From positions 1 to 64,000 of the forward strand of contig JARLHQ010000002.1 of assembly GCA_031292175.1 (NCBI GenBank): a DNA stretch of 64,000 nt, read 5' to 3'. Origin of the DNA: Humidesulfovibrio sp. Its GTDB lineage: Bacteria; Desulfobacterota; Desulfovibrionia; Desulfovibrionales; Desulfovibrionaceae. Made by a program: the position numbers and the translations under genes. This document shows, one piece after another, positions 53,108 to 62,196 of the stretch (within the stretch, counting starts at the first letter, position 1; each line of letters starts with the position of its first letter). The notes under the pieces were generated by a model. The model was not told where the DNA came from and did no database searches. It was given only the letters and a program-made list of their open reading frames with translations.

Positions 53108-54535
53108 CTACCACGGCTGGCCCACCTTCTCTCCCAGCAGGGAGTGGTTCTTGGCCTCCAGGATGCGTGCGCGCACCAAAAGTCCCGCCAACTCAAGCCC
53201 GGCGTTTTGCGGCTGTGCCGCCTCCACGCCGTCCAGGCGCAGGTTCACCACGCGCCCGGCCTCGTCGCGGCCGCGCCAGAAGGACGGCCCGTCGTCCTGC
53301 TTGCGGCTCTTGGCCTCCAGCAACACAACGGCCTCACGGCCCTCCAGGCTCTTTAGACTTTCTTTAGTAATGGCATTTTGCAAAGACTGCAAGCGATTCA
53401 AACGGGCCTTGGCCACAGCCTCCTCGACTTTGGGCGTCATGCGCGCGCTGGCCACGCCGGGCCGGTCGGAATAGCAGAAGGAGAAGCTCGACTCGAAGCG
53501 CACGCGTTCCATCATCTCGAGTGTTTGCTGAAAATCGTCCTCGGTCTCGCCGGGAAAGCCCACGATGAGGTCCGTGGTGAGCGCGATCTCCGGCCGGGCC
53601 GCGCGCAGGTCCGCCACGATGCCGAGGTAGCGCGCGCGGTCGTACTTGCGGCCCATGCGCTTGAGCACCGCGTCGCTGCCCGCCTGGAGCGGCAGGTGCA
53701 GGGCCGGGCAGAGGTTCGAAAGTTCGCCGAAGGCGCGCACCACGGCCGGATCGATGTCCTTGGGGTGCGAGGTGGTAAAGCGCAGACGCACCAGGCCCGG
53801 AATGGCCGCCACCTGGCGCAGGAGCTCCGCGAAACCGACGCCCGCCCCGCCCCCTCGCGACGCGGGGTCGAGGCCGTAGCTGTTGACGTTCTGACCGAGC
53901 AGCGTGATCTCGCGCGCGCCCTGCTCCACCCGCAGGCGGCATTCGGCCAGCACGGCGTCCGGGTGGCGCGACTTCTGGCGGCCGCGCGTGTAGGGCACTA
54001 TGCAGTAGGCGCAGAAGTTGTCGCAGCCCTGCATGATGTTGACGAAGGCCTGGGCCGGACCGGCGTCCGGCTCGCCCTGGTCGGCATCGAAGGCGGGCGC
54101 GGCGGCCACCGGGGTCAGCACGTCCTGGCGCTCCGGGTAGGCGGCGAGAAAATCAAGCAGGGCGATGCGCGCGGACGGATCCTCGGCCAGGGCGTCCAAG
54201 GCGTCGGGCGCGCCAGCCACGCCATCGGAGCCGAACACCAGGCGCACGAAGGGGAAGCGCTCAAAGAAGCCCCGTCCGATCTGCTGGGCCACGCAGCCGC
54301 CCACGGCCGCAGTGAGCCCCGGCTTGCCGCGCTGGTGGGCCAGAAGCCGCCCCAGTTCGCTGTAGACCTTCTGTTCCGGCTTGTCGCGCACGCTGCAGGT
54401 GTTGACCACGAAGAACCAGGCGTCTTCCTCGGCCACCTGTCGCCAGCCGCGCGCAAGGAGCGCCCGGGCCAGCCAGTCCGAGTCGGCCACGTTCATCTGG
54501 CAACCAAAGGTGACGATATGGAAGGTCTTGTCCAC
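53108..54535 (-). CDS. miaB: tRNA-2-methylthio-N6-dimethylallyladenosine synthase MiaB
   Basis: A 475-aa radical-SAM methylthiotransferase for A37 of tRNAs. The N-terminal UPF0004 domain has Cys in TFGCQMN, NTCSVRDKP and GGCVAQQ; the radical-SAM motif is CDNFCAYCIVPYTRGRQKSR; a TRAM-like domain ends the protein. The start is GTG 54535 with GGAG 6 nt upstream. It has its own predicted promoter. Confidence 0.95.
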   Translation of the reverse strand: MDKTFHIVTFGCQMNVADSDWLARALLARGWRQVAEEDAWFFVVNTCSVRDKPEQKVYSELGRLLAHQRGKPGLTAAVGGCVAQQIGRGFFERFPFVRLVFGSDGVAGAPDALDALAEDPSARIALLDFLAAYPERQDVLTPVAAAPAFDADQGEPDAGPAQAFVNIMQGCDNFCAYCIVPYTRGRQKSRHPDAVLAECRLRVEQGAREITLLGQNVNSYGLDPASRGGGAGVGFAELLRQVAAIPGLVRLRFTTSHPKDIDPAVVRAFGELSNLCPALHLPLQAGSDAVLKRMGRKYDRARYLGIVADLRAARPEIALTTDLIVGFPGETEDDFQQTLEMMERVRFESSFSFCYSDRPGVASARMTPKVEEAVAKARLNRLQSLQNAITKESLKSLEGREAVVLLEAKSRKQDDGPSFWRGRDEAGRVVNLRLDGVEAAQPQNAGLELAGLLVRARILEAKNHSLLGEKVGQPW

Positions 54536-54583
54536 GGGGACTCCGAAAAAAGTTCACGGCGGCGCAGGGCCACACGCGAGCGG

Positions 54584-54612
54584 GCATAGTCCCCTTCGCG
54601 GCCCAGGTCAAC
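54584..54612 (-). promoter_or_regulatory. Predicted miaB promoter
   Basis: Minus-strand -35 TTGACC (54607-54612) and -10 TATGCC (54584-54589), 17 nt apart, about 42 nt before the GTG start. Confidence 0.5.
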
Positions 54613-54666
54613 TTTTGCCCCGCCCGGAATCCGGTTACGATTCCGCCCGGCGCTCCGCCTTCAATT

Positions 54667-55302
54667 TTAGTGTTTTCTTAAATTTGGTAAAAACATGGGC
54701 ACGCGCCGGACATAGTCCGTCCACACGGATCCCAGTTCGCGGGACAGGCGACGCTCCTCGATGAGCGAGCCGAGGAGCATGTACAGGCAACCGAACACCG
54801 CGAAGACAAAGCCGCCCAAGGTTTGCCGGGGCGCGGCCAAGAGGAACAGCATGCCCCCGGCGTGCATGGGGTGGCGCGCCAGGGCATAGGCCCCGCGCGT
54901 GCTAAAATCATTATGGATGTCAGACTCCTCCGGCATCCTGCCGCGCACGGTGCTCCACAGCTGCGACAGGCCGAGGAGCTTGAGCCCGCTCATGGACATC
55001 CCGGCCCAGGCCAGAAACGCCAGCCCCGCGCCCTGGGCGGCGTACAGAAGAATCTTCGGCAGGCCCTCCACGGCCCACAACACCTGGGGCAGGTCCGGCT
55101 CCTTCACCAGCACCAGCCAGAAAGTCCACAGGCTGACAAGTGTATAGGCCAGGGGATAGAAGGCGTAGCGCGGACCAAGGGCGACTTCGAAGGCCCCCTT
55201 CACGCGCCGCGTGGCCAGCACGCTGTGCAAAAGCCCCCAGCCCGTCCACAAGCCCAGGGCGTAGGAGGCGTCGGCGACGGCCTCGGGACTCACAGCCGTC
55301 AT
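54667..55302 (-). CDS. Isoprenylcysteine-carboxyl-methyltransferase/NnrU-like membrane protein
   Basis: A 211-aa protein with about five hydrophobic segments. The C-terminal third has YALARHPMHAGGMLFLLAA, then SLIEERRLSRELG, the ARHPMYxG...EER pattern of the ICMT/phospholipid N-methyltransferase/NnrU superfamily. The substrate is unknown. Its ATG overlaps the stop of the CysC-like kinase gene (ATGA), making it the last member of the kinase operon. Confidence 0.78.
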   Translation of the reverse strand: MTAVSPEAVADASYALGLWTGWGLLHSVLATRRVKGAFEVALGPRYAFYPLAYTLVSLWTFWLVLVKEPDLPQVLWAVEGLPKILLYAAQGAGLAFLAWAGMSMSGLKLLGLSQLWSTVRGRMPEESDIHNDFSTRGAYALARHPMHAGGMLFLLAAPRQTLGGFVFAVFGCLYMLLGSLIEERRLSRELGSVWTDYVRRVPMFLPNLRKH

Positions 55303-55946
55303 GCGGCATCCTCCTCGTCAGGCGGCAGGCCGGGCAGCCAGGCGTCCAGAAACGCCAGCACATGCGCGGCGTTCTCTTCAACCGGGCGCAGCGCGTCGAG
55401 CACGCATTCGGCCTGCGGGTTCTCCTCATAGGCGACATCCACCCCCACCACCTGCCCCAGGCCGGGCACAGACATGCCCGTGCGTCTGCGTTCCAAGGCC
55501 TTCTGGTACATGCCTGGCATGACGTAGCCTTTGTGGTGGGCCGCCAGGGCCGCCTGGTTGGAGCGCACGGCTTCGCGGCGCATGGCCTCGGCCAGCGGGC
55601 AACGCACCAGAACCTCGGCAAAGCGCGGAATAAGCTCGCGCGCCTCCTGGCGCATCCCCAGCTGGTGCGCCGTGGCGTCCAGGATCACGGCGCGGCCGCC
55701 CGCGGTCAGGCCCGCGGCCTCCCGGGCGAACAGCGCATAGGCCTTGGCGCGCTCGTCCGCGCTGTAGTCCGGGTGGTGGAAATAGCTCTTGCGCCGCTCG
55801 TCCATGCTGAGCAACGCCACATCCACCCCGCGCGCGGACAGCTCGTCGCGCACGGCCTTCGCGATGGTGCTCTTGCCGCAGCCGGGCAGGCCCGTGAACC
55901 ACAAGGCCCAGCCCTGCGTGGCGTCCGGAGTCGTCTCTTGCGGCAT
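55299..55946 (-). CDS. CysC-like P-loop kinase (adenylyl-sulfate kinase fold), altered active site
   Basis: A 215-aa kinase with P-loop FTGLPGCGKSTIAKAV and a late AYEENPQAECVLD matching the CysC fold. The APS-kinase DGDxxR motif is replaced by SMDERRKSYFHH, and the NIRR helix by AKAYALFARE, so the acceptor may not be APS. The ATG at 55946 (GGAG five nt before) is preferred over GTG 55952. It starts 2 nt after the stop of the APH-like gene and overlaps the methyltransferase gene. Confidence 0.78.
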   Translation of the reverse strand: MPQETTPDATQGWALWFTGLPGCGKSTIAKAVRDELSARGVDVALLSMDERRKSYFHHPDYSADERAKAYALFAREAAGLTAGGRAVILDATAHQLGMRQEARELIPRFAEVLVRCPLAEAMRREAVRSNQAALAAHHKGYVMPGMYQKALERRRTGMSVPGLGQVVGVDVAYEENPQAECVLDALRPVEENAAHVLAFLDAWLPGLPPDEEDAA

Positions 55947-55948
55947 GG

Positions 55949-57052
55949 TCACTCCAGCAGGCGGTTAACATTGGCCCAGTCGAACAGGTCATCCTCCAGC
56001 ACGCGGGTGAGGAAACGCACCAGCGCGTGGCGCACGGCGAGCGGATGATTAGGATACCACTCCGGCGACACGATGACCAGCGCCCGGAACACGAAGAACG
56101 GGGCCAGCACCTCCAGCATCTCCACATCGCCGGAATGCGCCAGGTACTCGCCGAACAGCACGGCCCACAGCTCGGCGAAAGGCCCGGTGAACATCCCGCC
56201 CGGCCCGGGTTCGCCCGGGTTCTGCAGCAGGCCGAAGAGCAGATAGTTGGCGGCCAGCGAGGCCACGTCGCTCGCGGGCTCGCCCCACTCGCCCCGGCTC
56301 CGGTCCAGCACGGAGAAGCCGCCCGCCCCGTCCACCAGGATGTTCCAGGGATGCACGTCGCCGTGCACCACGGCCAGGCGGTGGGCATAGCCGCGCAAAC
56401 GCCAGCGCCAGTCGATGAGCCGTTTTTCCAGGGCGATGAACTCCGCGTCGGGCAAAAAACCGCAGGGGTGCGGGAAGGCCTCGTCGACAAGGCCCATGAT
56501 GCACTCGCTCGCGCCCAGCAGGTTGCGCACGTGGCGGTAGTAAAGGTCGCGGTCATCCTTCTTTTCCCGGTGGATGTCGGCCAGCCACCGCGCAAGGTCG
56601 CGCGCCAGGACCACGTCGCCAGGGCGGAAGTCGCCGCCGCGGATGCGCTCCAGGTCCAGAAAATAGTCGTAACCGGAGAGCTTTTCGTTGAGGATGAAGA
56701 ATTCCTGCGGCTGGGCCACGGGGATGAGCCGGTTCGCGGCGTCCACATAGCCCAGGCCCATGGGCCGCACGTGGCGCGGCAGCCGGGCGGAGGTCTCGAA
56801 CTGGAACATGAGGATGGCCGCGCGGTCCCAGTAGAACTGGTGGCCGTACTTGTCGCCGCGCATGACCGAGAGCACGCCCTCGCGCGGCTCGCCGCCCACG
56901 GTGAAACGCACGAGCAGGGGCTTGCCGTACCCGAAGCGTTTGATGCCTTGCTTATCCAGGGTGCCGATGGCCCCCAGGTCCACGAGCCGCGCGTCAGGCC
57001 CGTAGGCCTGACGCAGGTACTCGGCGACGCTCTCCGGCTTCAGGTCGATCAT
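55949..57052 (-). CDS. Aminoglycoside-phosphotransferase-like kinase
   Basis: A 367-aa protein of the APH/choline-kinase fold. The catalytic loop is VVHGDVHPWNILV, and the metal-binding DxD/G region reads VLDRSRGEWGEPASDVASL. The N-terminal lobe is long. The fold phosphorylates small hydroxyl compounds; an antibiotic-resistance role is unlikely in this operon. AAGGAGGG precedes the ATG. It lies between a PfkB kinase and a CysC-like kinase. Confidence 0.8.
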   Translation of the reverse strand: MIDLKPESVAEYLRQAYGPDARLVDLGAIGTLDKQGIKRFGYGKPLLVRFTVGGEPREGVLSVMRGDKYGHQFYWDRAAILMFQFETSARLPRHVRPMGLGYVDAANRLIPVAQPQEFFILNEKLSGYDYFLDLERIRGGDFRPGDVVLARDLARWLADIHREKKDDRDLYYRHVRNLLGASECIMGLVDEAFPHPCGFLPDAEFIALEKRLIDWRWRLRGYAHRLAVVHGDVHPWNILVDGAGGFSVLDRSRGEWGEPASDVASLAANYLLFGLLQNPGEPGPGGMFTGPFAELWAVLFGEYLAHSGDVEMLEVLAPFFVFRALVIVSPEWYPNHPLAVRHALVRFLTRVLEDDLFDWANVNRLLE

Positions 57053-57106
57053 GGGACCCTCCTTGAGAACCGGTTGCCGCCGGCGGGGCGGCCCGTGGCG
57101 GCCAGC

Positions 57107-58042
57107 CTAGATGGTCTGGCCGAACTTTGCGCTGAGCCTGGCGTTGAAGACGTCCAGGGTGAAACCGTGCTCCTGGGTGCCCTTTTTCTCCACACAGAAG
57201 GCCGCGCACACCGAGCCCAGGGCCGCGGCGTCCACCAGACTCCGGCCCAGGCACAGCCCCTTCAGGAGTCCGGCGCGGTAAGCGTCGCCCGCGCCCGTGG
57301 GGTCCAGCGCCTTGTCAACCTTCACGGCGGGGACGCGGGTTTCCCTGGCCCCTTCGGCGATGACGCTGCCCTGCTCGCCCAGAGTGGTGACAAGCGCGCC
57401 GGTGCGCTTCAGGATCTCGGCGCGGGAAAGGCCGGTGGCCTTCAGCACCAGCTCCAGCTCGTAGTCGTTGGTGCACAGGGCGAAGGAACCGTCGATGGCG
57501 CTCGCCATCTGCGCGCCGGTAAGGGCGGTGATCTGCTGGCCCGGGTCGAAGATGTAGGGGATGCCCGCCTTCTTGAAGTACTCCGGCAGCTCGATCATGT
57601 CATTCACGTTGCCCGGGGAGATGATGGCCATGGCCTTGCCGTCGTGCTTCTCCGGGAACTTATAGCCGCAGCGCTCGCGCATGGCGCCGGGGTTGAAGCC
57701 GGTGATCTGGTTGTCGGTCTCGTCGGTGGTGATGTACGCCCCGGCGGTGAACTGTTCGGCCACGGTGCGGATGCCCGCGAGGGACAGCCCAAAGCCTTCC
57801 AGGCGCTTGGCGTAGGGGGCGAAGTCCTTGCCCGCGCAGCCCAGGATGAGCGGCTTTTCGCCCAGCAGGGCCAGATTGTAGGCGATGTTGCCAGCGGTGC
57901 CGCCGAAATACTCGTTCAGGCCGTCCACAAGAAAGCAGACGTTCAGGATGTGGATCTTGTCCGGCAGGATGTGGTCGGCGAACTTGCCGGGAAAGTTCAT
58001 GATGCGGTCAAGCGCCAGAGAGCCGGAAACGTAAAGCTGCAT
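57107..58042 (-). CDS. PfkB-family carbohydrate/nucleoside kinase
   Basis: A 311-aa ribokinase-fold enzyme: NEYFGGTAGNIAYNLALLG near residue 45, GCAGKDFAPY, then the anion-hole and catalytic base DPTGAGDAYRAGLLKG near 255. The sequence is closest in feel to adenosine/sugar kinases, but the substrate is not fixed. GGAGG precedes the ATG. It is first of three consecutive kinases. Confidence 0.88.
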   Translation of the reverse strand: MQLYVSGSLALDRIMNFPGKFADHILPDKIHILNVCFLVDGLNEYFGGTAGNIAYNLALLGEKPLILGCAGKDFAPYAKRLEGFGLSLAGIRTVAEQFTAGAYITTDETDNQITGFNPGAMRERCGYKFPEKHDGKAMAIISPGNVNDMIELPEYFKKAGIPYIFDPGQQITALTGAQMASAIDGSFALCTNDYELELVLKATGLSRAEILKRTGALVTTLGEQGSVIAEGARETRVPAVKVDKALDPTGAGDAYRAGLLKGLCLGRSLVDAAALGSVCAAFCVEKKGTQEHGFTLDVFNARLSAKFGQTI

Positions 58043-58091
58043 GGATCCTCCAGGGTGGGGCGGGCCTTCCCGCCAGGGGTTTCTCGCGCGT

Positions 58092-58412
58092 TCAGCGCGG
58101 CGCGGTCTCGTCCTCGATCCAGCGCAGAAAATCGGGGTTGCCCGAGGCGATGGGCAGGGCCACCACGCAGGGGCAGTCGTAGCTGTGGGCGCTGGTCAGG
58201 GCCTCGATGAGGCTCGAAACGAGGGCTTCGGTGGTCTTCAGGATGAGCACGACCTCGTCGGCCTGCTCAAGCGTGCCTTGCCACCAATACAGCGAGCGCA
58301 TGCCCGGCAGGATGTTGGCGCAGGCGGCCAGCCTGGCCTCGACCGCCATGCGGCCCAGGCTCTCGGCCTCGGCCAGTGTGGGCGCGGTGGCGTAGACCAG
58401 GTGCGCGCCCAC
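58092..58412 (-). CDS. cutA: Divalent-cation tolerance protein CutA
   Basis: A 106-aa CutA1: VYATAPTLAEAESLGRMAV, ACANILPGMRSLYWW, LILKTTEALV and HSYDCPCVVALPI are typical. It forms trimers; the role in copper tolerance is debated. The start is GTG 58412, seven nt after the cytochrome gene. Confidence 0.92.
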   Translation of the reverse strand: MGAHLVYATAPTLAEAESLGRMAVEARLAACANILPGMRSLYWWQGTLEQADEVVLILKTTEALVSSLIEALTSAHSYDCPCVVALPIASGNPDFLRWIEDETAPR

Positions 58413-58419
58413 GGCGTGC

Positions 58420-58719
58420 CTACTTTCCGCCCAGCTTCGCGCAGAGGGGCTTGGTCGTGGGCTTGGCCGTGGCGAGGTACTCGGAGATGGTCAGGACCTC
58501 GTCATCGGTTAGCTGCGCCCCGTTGCCGCGCATGCGTTCCACAGTCTGCTGCCAGACCTCCGGCGTGCGGCTGCCCAACTGGTCGCAGATGCGCGCGGCG
58601 TCGTGGCAGCCGGAGCAACGTTCCCCGGCCAGTCTGCCCGCGCTCACCTGAGCATACACAAGGGAGACGATCATGAGCACGGCATAGGAACCGACGGCAA
58701 AGATAACGAGTTTTTTCAA
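58420..58719 (-). CDS. Small monohaem c-type cytochrome
   Basis: A 99-aa protein with an N-terminal signal/anchor helix (about 4-22) and one haem motif CSGCH near residue 35; the axial Met is probably in VERMRGNG. It is exported to the periplasm. TTG 58719 is chosen because GAGGG lies 8 nt upstream; a 24-residue extension to 58791 lacks a site and would bury the signal. It is first of the cytochrome-cutA-kinase operon. Confidence 0.82.
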   Translation of the reverse strand: MKKLVIFAVGSYAVLMIVSLVYAQVSAGRLAGERCSGCHDAARICDQLGSRTPEVWQQTVERMRGNGAQLTDDEVLTISEYLATAKPTTKPLCAKLGGK

Positions 58720-58967
58720 TGTGCTGCCCTCGTAGCAAAAACAATCTCCAAGGCGCCGCCGGGGCGCCCTTGCTCCTCCGGGTTCAATCACACTTCAGGC
58801 CGCCTTGCAACTTGAAAAGCGCTTTTGCGACAAATGCCTATATCCCGATATATTTGCATGATATTTTCAGGAAAGCGTTCCGGCACGGAGCCGGGCCTTG
58901 CCTCCCGGCACGCCGGATGCTACCCAGCCCGGAACCCCGCCCTCGCGGGGCGTCAGGAGGAACCGCC

Positions 58968-59618
58968 ATGCCCGCAGGGAAAACCAGCCAGAGAGACCGG
59001 GCCCAGGCCATCTTCGCCGCTCTTGCGGCGCGCTATCCCGCGCCCGCGCCCGCGCTGGACTACACCAACGCCTGGAGCCTGCTCGTGGCCACGGCGCTGG
59101 CCGCCCAGTGCACGGACGCCCGCGTGAACAAGGTGACGCCGGAGTTCTTCAGACGTTGGCCCCAAATAGCCGACGTGGCCCAGGCCGAGGTGGCGGACAT
59201 TGAGGAAGTCGTGCGCTCCACCGGCTTCTTCCACAACAAGGCCAAAAACCTCAAGGCCGCGGCGGAGCGCGTCATGACCGTGTACGGCGGCGAGGTGCCG
59301 CGCAGCATGGGCGAACTCGTCACCCTGGGCGGCGTGGCTCGCAAGACCGCCAACATCGTCCTGTCCAACGCCTTCGGCATCAACGAGGGCATCGCCGTGG
59401 ACACGCACGTGACGCGCCTGGCCTTCCGCCTGGGCCTCACCGAAAGCTCGGACGCCAAGGTCATCGAACGCGACCTCATGCCGTTTTTTGACCGCTCCCA
59501 ATGGGCGGACATCAACCACTACCTCGTGTTCTTCGGGCGCGAGGTGTGCGACGCCCGCAAACCAAAATGCGACGGCTGCCCCCTGGCCGCGCTCTGCCCC
59601 CGCAAAGGACTCAAATGA
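58968..59618 (+). CDS. nth: Endonuclease III
   Basis: A 216-aa base-excision-repair glycosylase/AP lyase. The catalytic K126 is in [10 protein letters not shown] and D145 in VDTHVTR. The [4Fe-4S] ligands are C194, C201, C204 and C210. AGGAGG precedes the ATG at 58968; a frame extension upstream is not plausible. Its stop overlaps the tgt start. Confidence 0.96.
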   Translation: MPAGKTSQRDRAQAIFAALAARYPAPAPALDYTNAWSLLVATALAAQCTDARVNKVTPEFFRRWPQIADVAQAEVADIEEVVRSTGFFHNKAKNLKAAAERVMTVYGGEVPRSMGELVTLGGVARKTANIVLSNAFGINEGIAVDTHVTRLAFRLGLTESSDAKVIERDLMPFFDRSQWADINHYLVFFGREVCDARKPKCDGCPLAALCPRKGLK

Positions 59619-60751
59619 CCACATCCGTTCAGAATCTCGGCCAATTCACCATCAAGGCCACCGACGGCCAGGCCCGGCGCGGCAGCCTGGTCACCAGCCA
59701 CGGCGTCATCGAGACGCCCATCTTCATGCCCGTGGGCACCCAGGGCAGCGTGAAGGCCCTGGCCCCGGACGACCTGGAAAACGCCGGCTCGCAGATCATC
59801 CTGGGCAACACCTACCACCTGTACCTGCGCCCCGGCGACGAGCTGCTCGCGCGCATGGGCGGCCTGCACCGCTTCGCCAACTGGAAGAAGCCCATCCTGA
59901 CCGACAGCGGCGGCTTCCAGGTATTCAGCCTGAAGGAGATCCGCAAGCTTTCCGAAGATGGGGTGGAGTTCCGCTCGCACATCGACGGCAGCAAGCATTT
60001 CTTCTCGCCCGAGAAGGTCATGAGCATCCAGAACAACATCGGCTCGGACATCATGATGGTGCTGGACGAATGCGTGGCCTACGGCGCGGACTACGACTAC
60101 ACGGCCAAATCGCTTGAACTGACCACGCGCTGGGCCAAGCGCTGCCGCGCCGCGCACCCGAAGCACAAGAACGGGCAGCTGCTCTTCGGCATCGTGCAGG
60201 GCGGTTTCTTCAAGGACCTGCGCGAGCGCAGCCTGGAGCAGCTGGCCGGGATCGACTTCGACGGCTTCGCCATCGGCGGGCTCTCCGTGGGCGAGAGCAT
60301 CCCGGAAATGTACGACATGCTGCAGCACATCACGCCCATGCTGCCGCAGGCCACGCCGCGCTATCTCATGGGCGTGGGCACGCCGCTGGACATCCTGGAG
60401 GGCATCGAGGCGGGCGTGGACATGTTCGACTGCGTGCTGCCCACGCGCAACGCGCGCAACGGCACGCTCTACACCAGCCGGGGCAAGGTGAACATCCGCC
60501 GCTCGGAGTACCGCGAGGACGCCTCGCCGCTCGACCCCGACTGCCCATGCTACACCTGCCGCACCTTCAGCAAGGCTTACCTGCGCCACCTGTACGTGGC
60601 CCAGGAGCTCTTAAGCTACCGGCTGAACTCCCTGCACAACATCACCTTCTTCCTCACCCTGGTGCGCCAGGCGCGGGAGGCCATCGAGCAGGGGCGCTTC
60701 GCCCAGCTCAAGGCGCGCTACACGGAGATCTTCGCCGGAGGGGCCAATTGA
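59615..60751 (+). CDS. tgt: Queuine tRNA-ribosyltransferase
   Basis: A 378-aa tRNA-guanine transglycosylase exchanging the wobble G34 for preQ1. It has [21 protein letters not shown] (active-site Asp), [21 protein letters not shown] (nucleophile Asp) and a zinc site CPCYTC. AAAGGA precedes the ATG, which overlaps nth by 4 nt; the next gene overlaps its stop. Confidence 0.96.
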   Translation: MTTSVQNLGQFTIKATDGQARRGSLVTSHGVIETPIFMPVGTQGSVKALAPDDLENAGSQIILGNTYHLYLRPGDELLARMGGLHRFANWKKPILTDSGGFQVFSLKEIRKLSEDGVEFRSHIDGSKHFFSPEKVMSIQNNIGSDIMMVLDECVAYGADYDYTAKSLELTTRWAKRCRAAHPKHKNGQLLFGIVQGGFFKDLRERSLEQLAGIDFDGFAIGGLSVGESIPEMYDMLQHITPMLPQATPRYLMGVGTPLDILEGIEAGVDMFDCVLPTRNARNGTLYTSRGKVNIRRSEYREDASPLDPDCPCYTCRTFSKAYLRHLYVAQELLSYRLNSLHNITFFLTLVRQAREAIEQGRFAQLKARYTEIFAGGAN

Positions 60752-61380
60752 TCCGCCGCACTCTGAAATACGGCCTCATGCTCTGGGGCGCGGTCAGCCT
60801 GCTGGCGAGCATCGTCGGCGGGGGGCTGGTGCTCACGGCCGGCTGGTGGCTGCCTGTGGAGGACGCGCTCAAGCCCGCCGACGCCATCGTTCTGTTCGCC
60901 GGGGATCCGCGCCGGGCGCCGTACACCGCGGATCTCTACCTGAAGGGCCTGGCCCCGGTGGTCTACACGGGCCGCCCCATGAACGAGTCCCAGGAGCCCC
61001 TGTGCAGCCTGGGCCTGCCCTGCGTGCCGGAGGAGGAGCGCACCCGCGCGGCCCTGCTCCTGAAGGGCGTGCCGCCGGAAGCCGTGCGTCTGTATGGCCA
61101 CGATCTCATGAGCACCGTGGACGAGGGCGAGCACCTAGCCCGCCTGCTGGGTCCGGAGGTCAAGACCATCATCGTGGTCACCTCGCCGTACCACTGCCGC
61201 AGGGCCAAGCTCATCCTCTCCAGGCTCCTGCCCGGCCGCGAGCTGCTGTTCACCTCGCCGCCTTACGAGCGCTTCGAACGCAAGTGGTGGACGCACCAGA
61301 ACTCGGCCCAGCACGTGATCATCGAGTCGGCGAAATTCCTGTTCTACTTTGCGGGGAGGCCCTTCCGCTCGGCGACCTAA
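60748..61380 (+). CDS. YdcF/ElyC (DUF218) family membrane-anchored protein
   Basis: A 210-aa protein with an N-terminal membrane helix (about 8-30) and a DUF218 domain ([38 protein letters not shown]). Relatives (ElyC, SanA) are tied to cell-envelope integrity. The start TTG 60748 overlaps the tgt stop (TTGA) with GGAGG 6 nt before. Confidence 0.85.
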   Translation: MIRRTLKYGLMLWGAVSLLASIVGGGLVLTAGWWLPVEDALKPADAIVLFAGDPRRAPYTADLYLKGLAPVVYTGRPMNESQEPLCSLGLPCVPEEERTRAALLLKGVPPEAVRLYGHDLMSTVDEGEHLARLLGPEVKTIIVVTSPYHCRRAKLILSRLLPGRELLFTSPPYERFERKWWTHQNSAQHVIIESAKFLFYFAGRPFRSAT

Positions 61381-61424
61381 GCCGCGCCGGAGCGCTGGCG
61401 CGTGCCGGAAGGGGCAAGAAGCGG

Positions 61425-61883
61425 CTAGTTTTTTTGGCAGGCGGGGCAGAGGCCGTACAGGTCCATCTTGTGGCGCGCCAGACGGAAACCGTACTTGGCG
61501 GCCAGCTCCTCCTGTCGGCTCTCGATGACCGGGTCCATGATCTCGATGTTGCGGCCGCAGGACTCGCAGATGAGGTGGTCGTGGTGCTCCGCGCCGAAGT
61601 GCGGTTCGTAGCGGGTGATGCCGTCGGCGAAGCTCACGGCCTCCGCGAGACCGCACCCGGCCAGCAGCTTGAGCGTGCGGTACACCGTGGCCTGGCCGAT
61701 GGAGCCGTCGCGGCGCTTGACCTTGGCGTATAGTTCCTCGCTCGACACATGCCCCGGCTCCAGCAGAAAGATGTCCAGGATCAACCTGCGCTGCGGGGTG
61801 ATCTTCAGGCGGTGCTCCTGCAGATAGCTCGTGAACGCCTGGTGCGGTGTCTGCCAGTCGGAGGATACATTTTTCGCGCGCAT
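61425..61883 (-). CDS. fur: Ferric-uptake-regulator family protein
   Basis: A 152-aa metal-dependent repressor: winged-helix DNA-binding half (LKITPQRRLILDIFL, GSIGQATVYRTLKLLAG) and metal-binding half (HHDHLICESCG, LYGLCPAC with four Cys for structural zinc). The sequence agrees with Fur rather than PerR or Zur, but subclass needs phylogeny. GAGG precedes the ATG. It is divergent from a small membrane-protein gene. Confidence 0.9.
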   Translation of the reverse strand: MRAKNVSSDWQTPHQAFTSYLQEHRLKITPQRRLILDIFLLEPGHVSSEELYAKVKRRDGSIGQATVYRTLKLLAGCGLAEAVSFADGITRYEPHFGAEHHDHLICESCGRNIEIMDPVIESRQEELAAKYGFRLARHKMDLYGLCPACQKN

Positions 61884-61954
61884 GTCTTGCCTCTTAGGGA
61901 ATATCCGGCATTTCTGTCAATGCGGGAATGCGCGAGGGATGTCGGTTACGCGGC

Positions 61955-61983
61955 TTGACAGACCACCATCCCTGAGGTGTATT
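61955..61983 (+). promoter_or_regulatory. Promoter of the 56-aa membrane protein gene
   Basis: -35 TTGACA (61955-61960, perfect) and -10 TGTATT (61978-61983), 17 nt apart. The start codon is 42 nt further. It lies in the divergent fur intergenic region, so Fur control is possible. Confidence 0.6.
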
Positions 61984-62025
61984 TGCGCGGCGCGTGCGGC
62001 TTTAAACATTGTACGAAGGACAATC

Positions 62026-62196
62026 ATGCTGGAACTTTCCCTATGGGTCCTTTGTGGCGTGCTCGTGCTGGGGCTGGTGGCCTGCCGCCTGGCGCGCAAA
62101 CCCAGAAAACAGCACGACATGGAGCTGTTGGACTTCGACTTCGAAAAAAGCAAAAGCTACGAGAAGGACGGGCGCAAATTCCCGTTCTCTTACTGA
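62026..62196 (+). CDS. Small single-span membrane protein (56 aa)
   Basis: A 56-aa protein: a hydrophobic helix at residues 3-21, then a charged cytoplasmic-looking tail (RLARKPRKQHDMEL, FEKSKSYEKDGRKFPFSY). AAGGA precedes the ATG at 62026, and a good promoter lies upstream. Its 3' end overlaps the convergent YihY gene by 7 nt. The function and family are not recognised. Confidence 0.6.
   Translation: MLELSLWVLCGVLVLGLVACRLARKPRKQHDMELLDFDFEKSKSYEKDGRKFPFSY

Noticed and set aside
61892..61920. Candidate fur promoter TTGACA-N17-CTAAGA
   Set aside because: It would start the transcript about 2 nt before the ATG and exclude the ribosome site.
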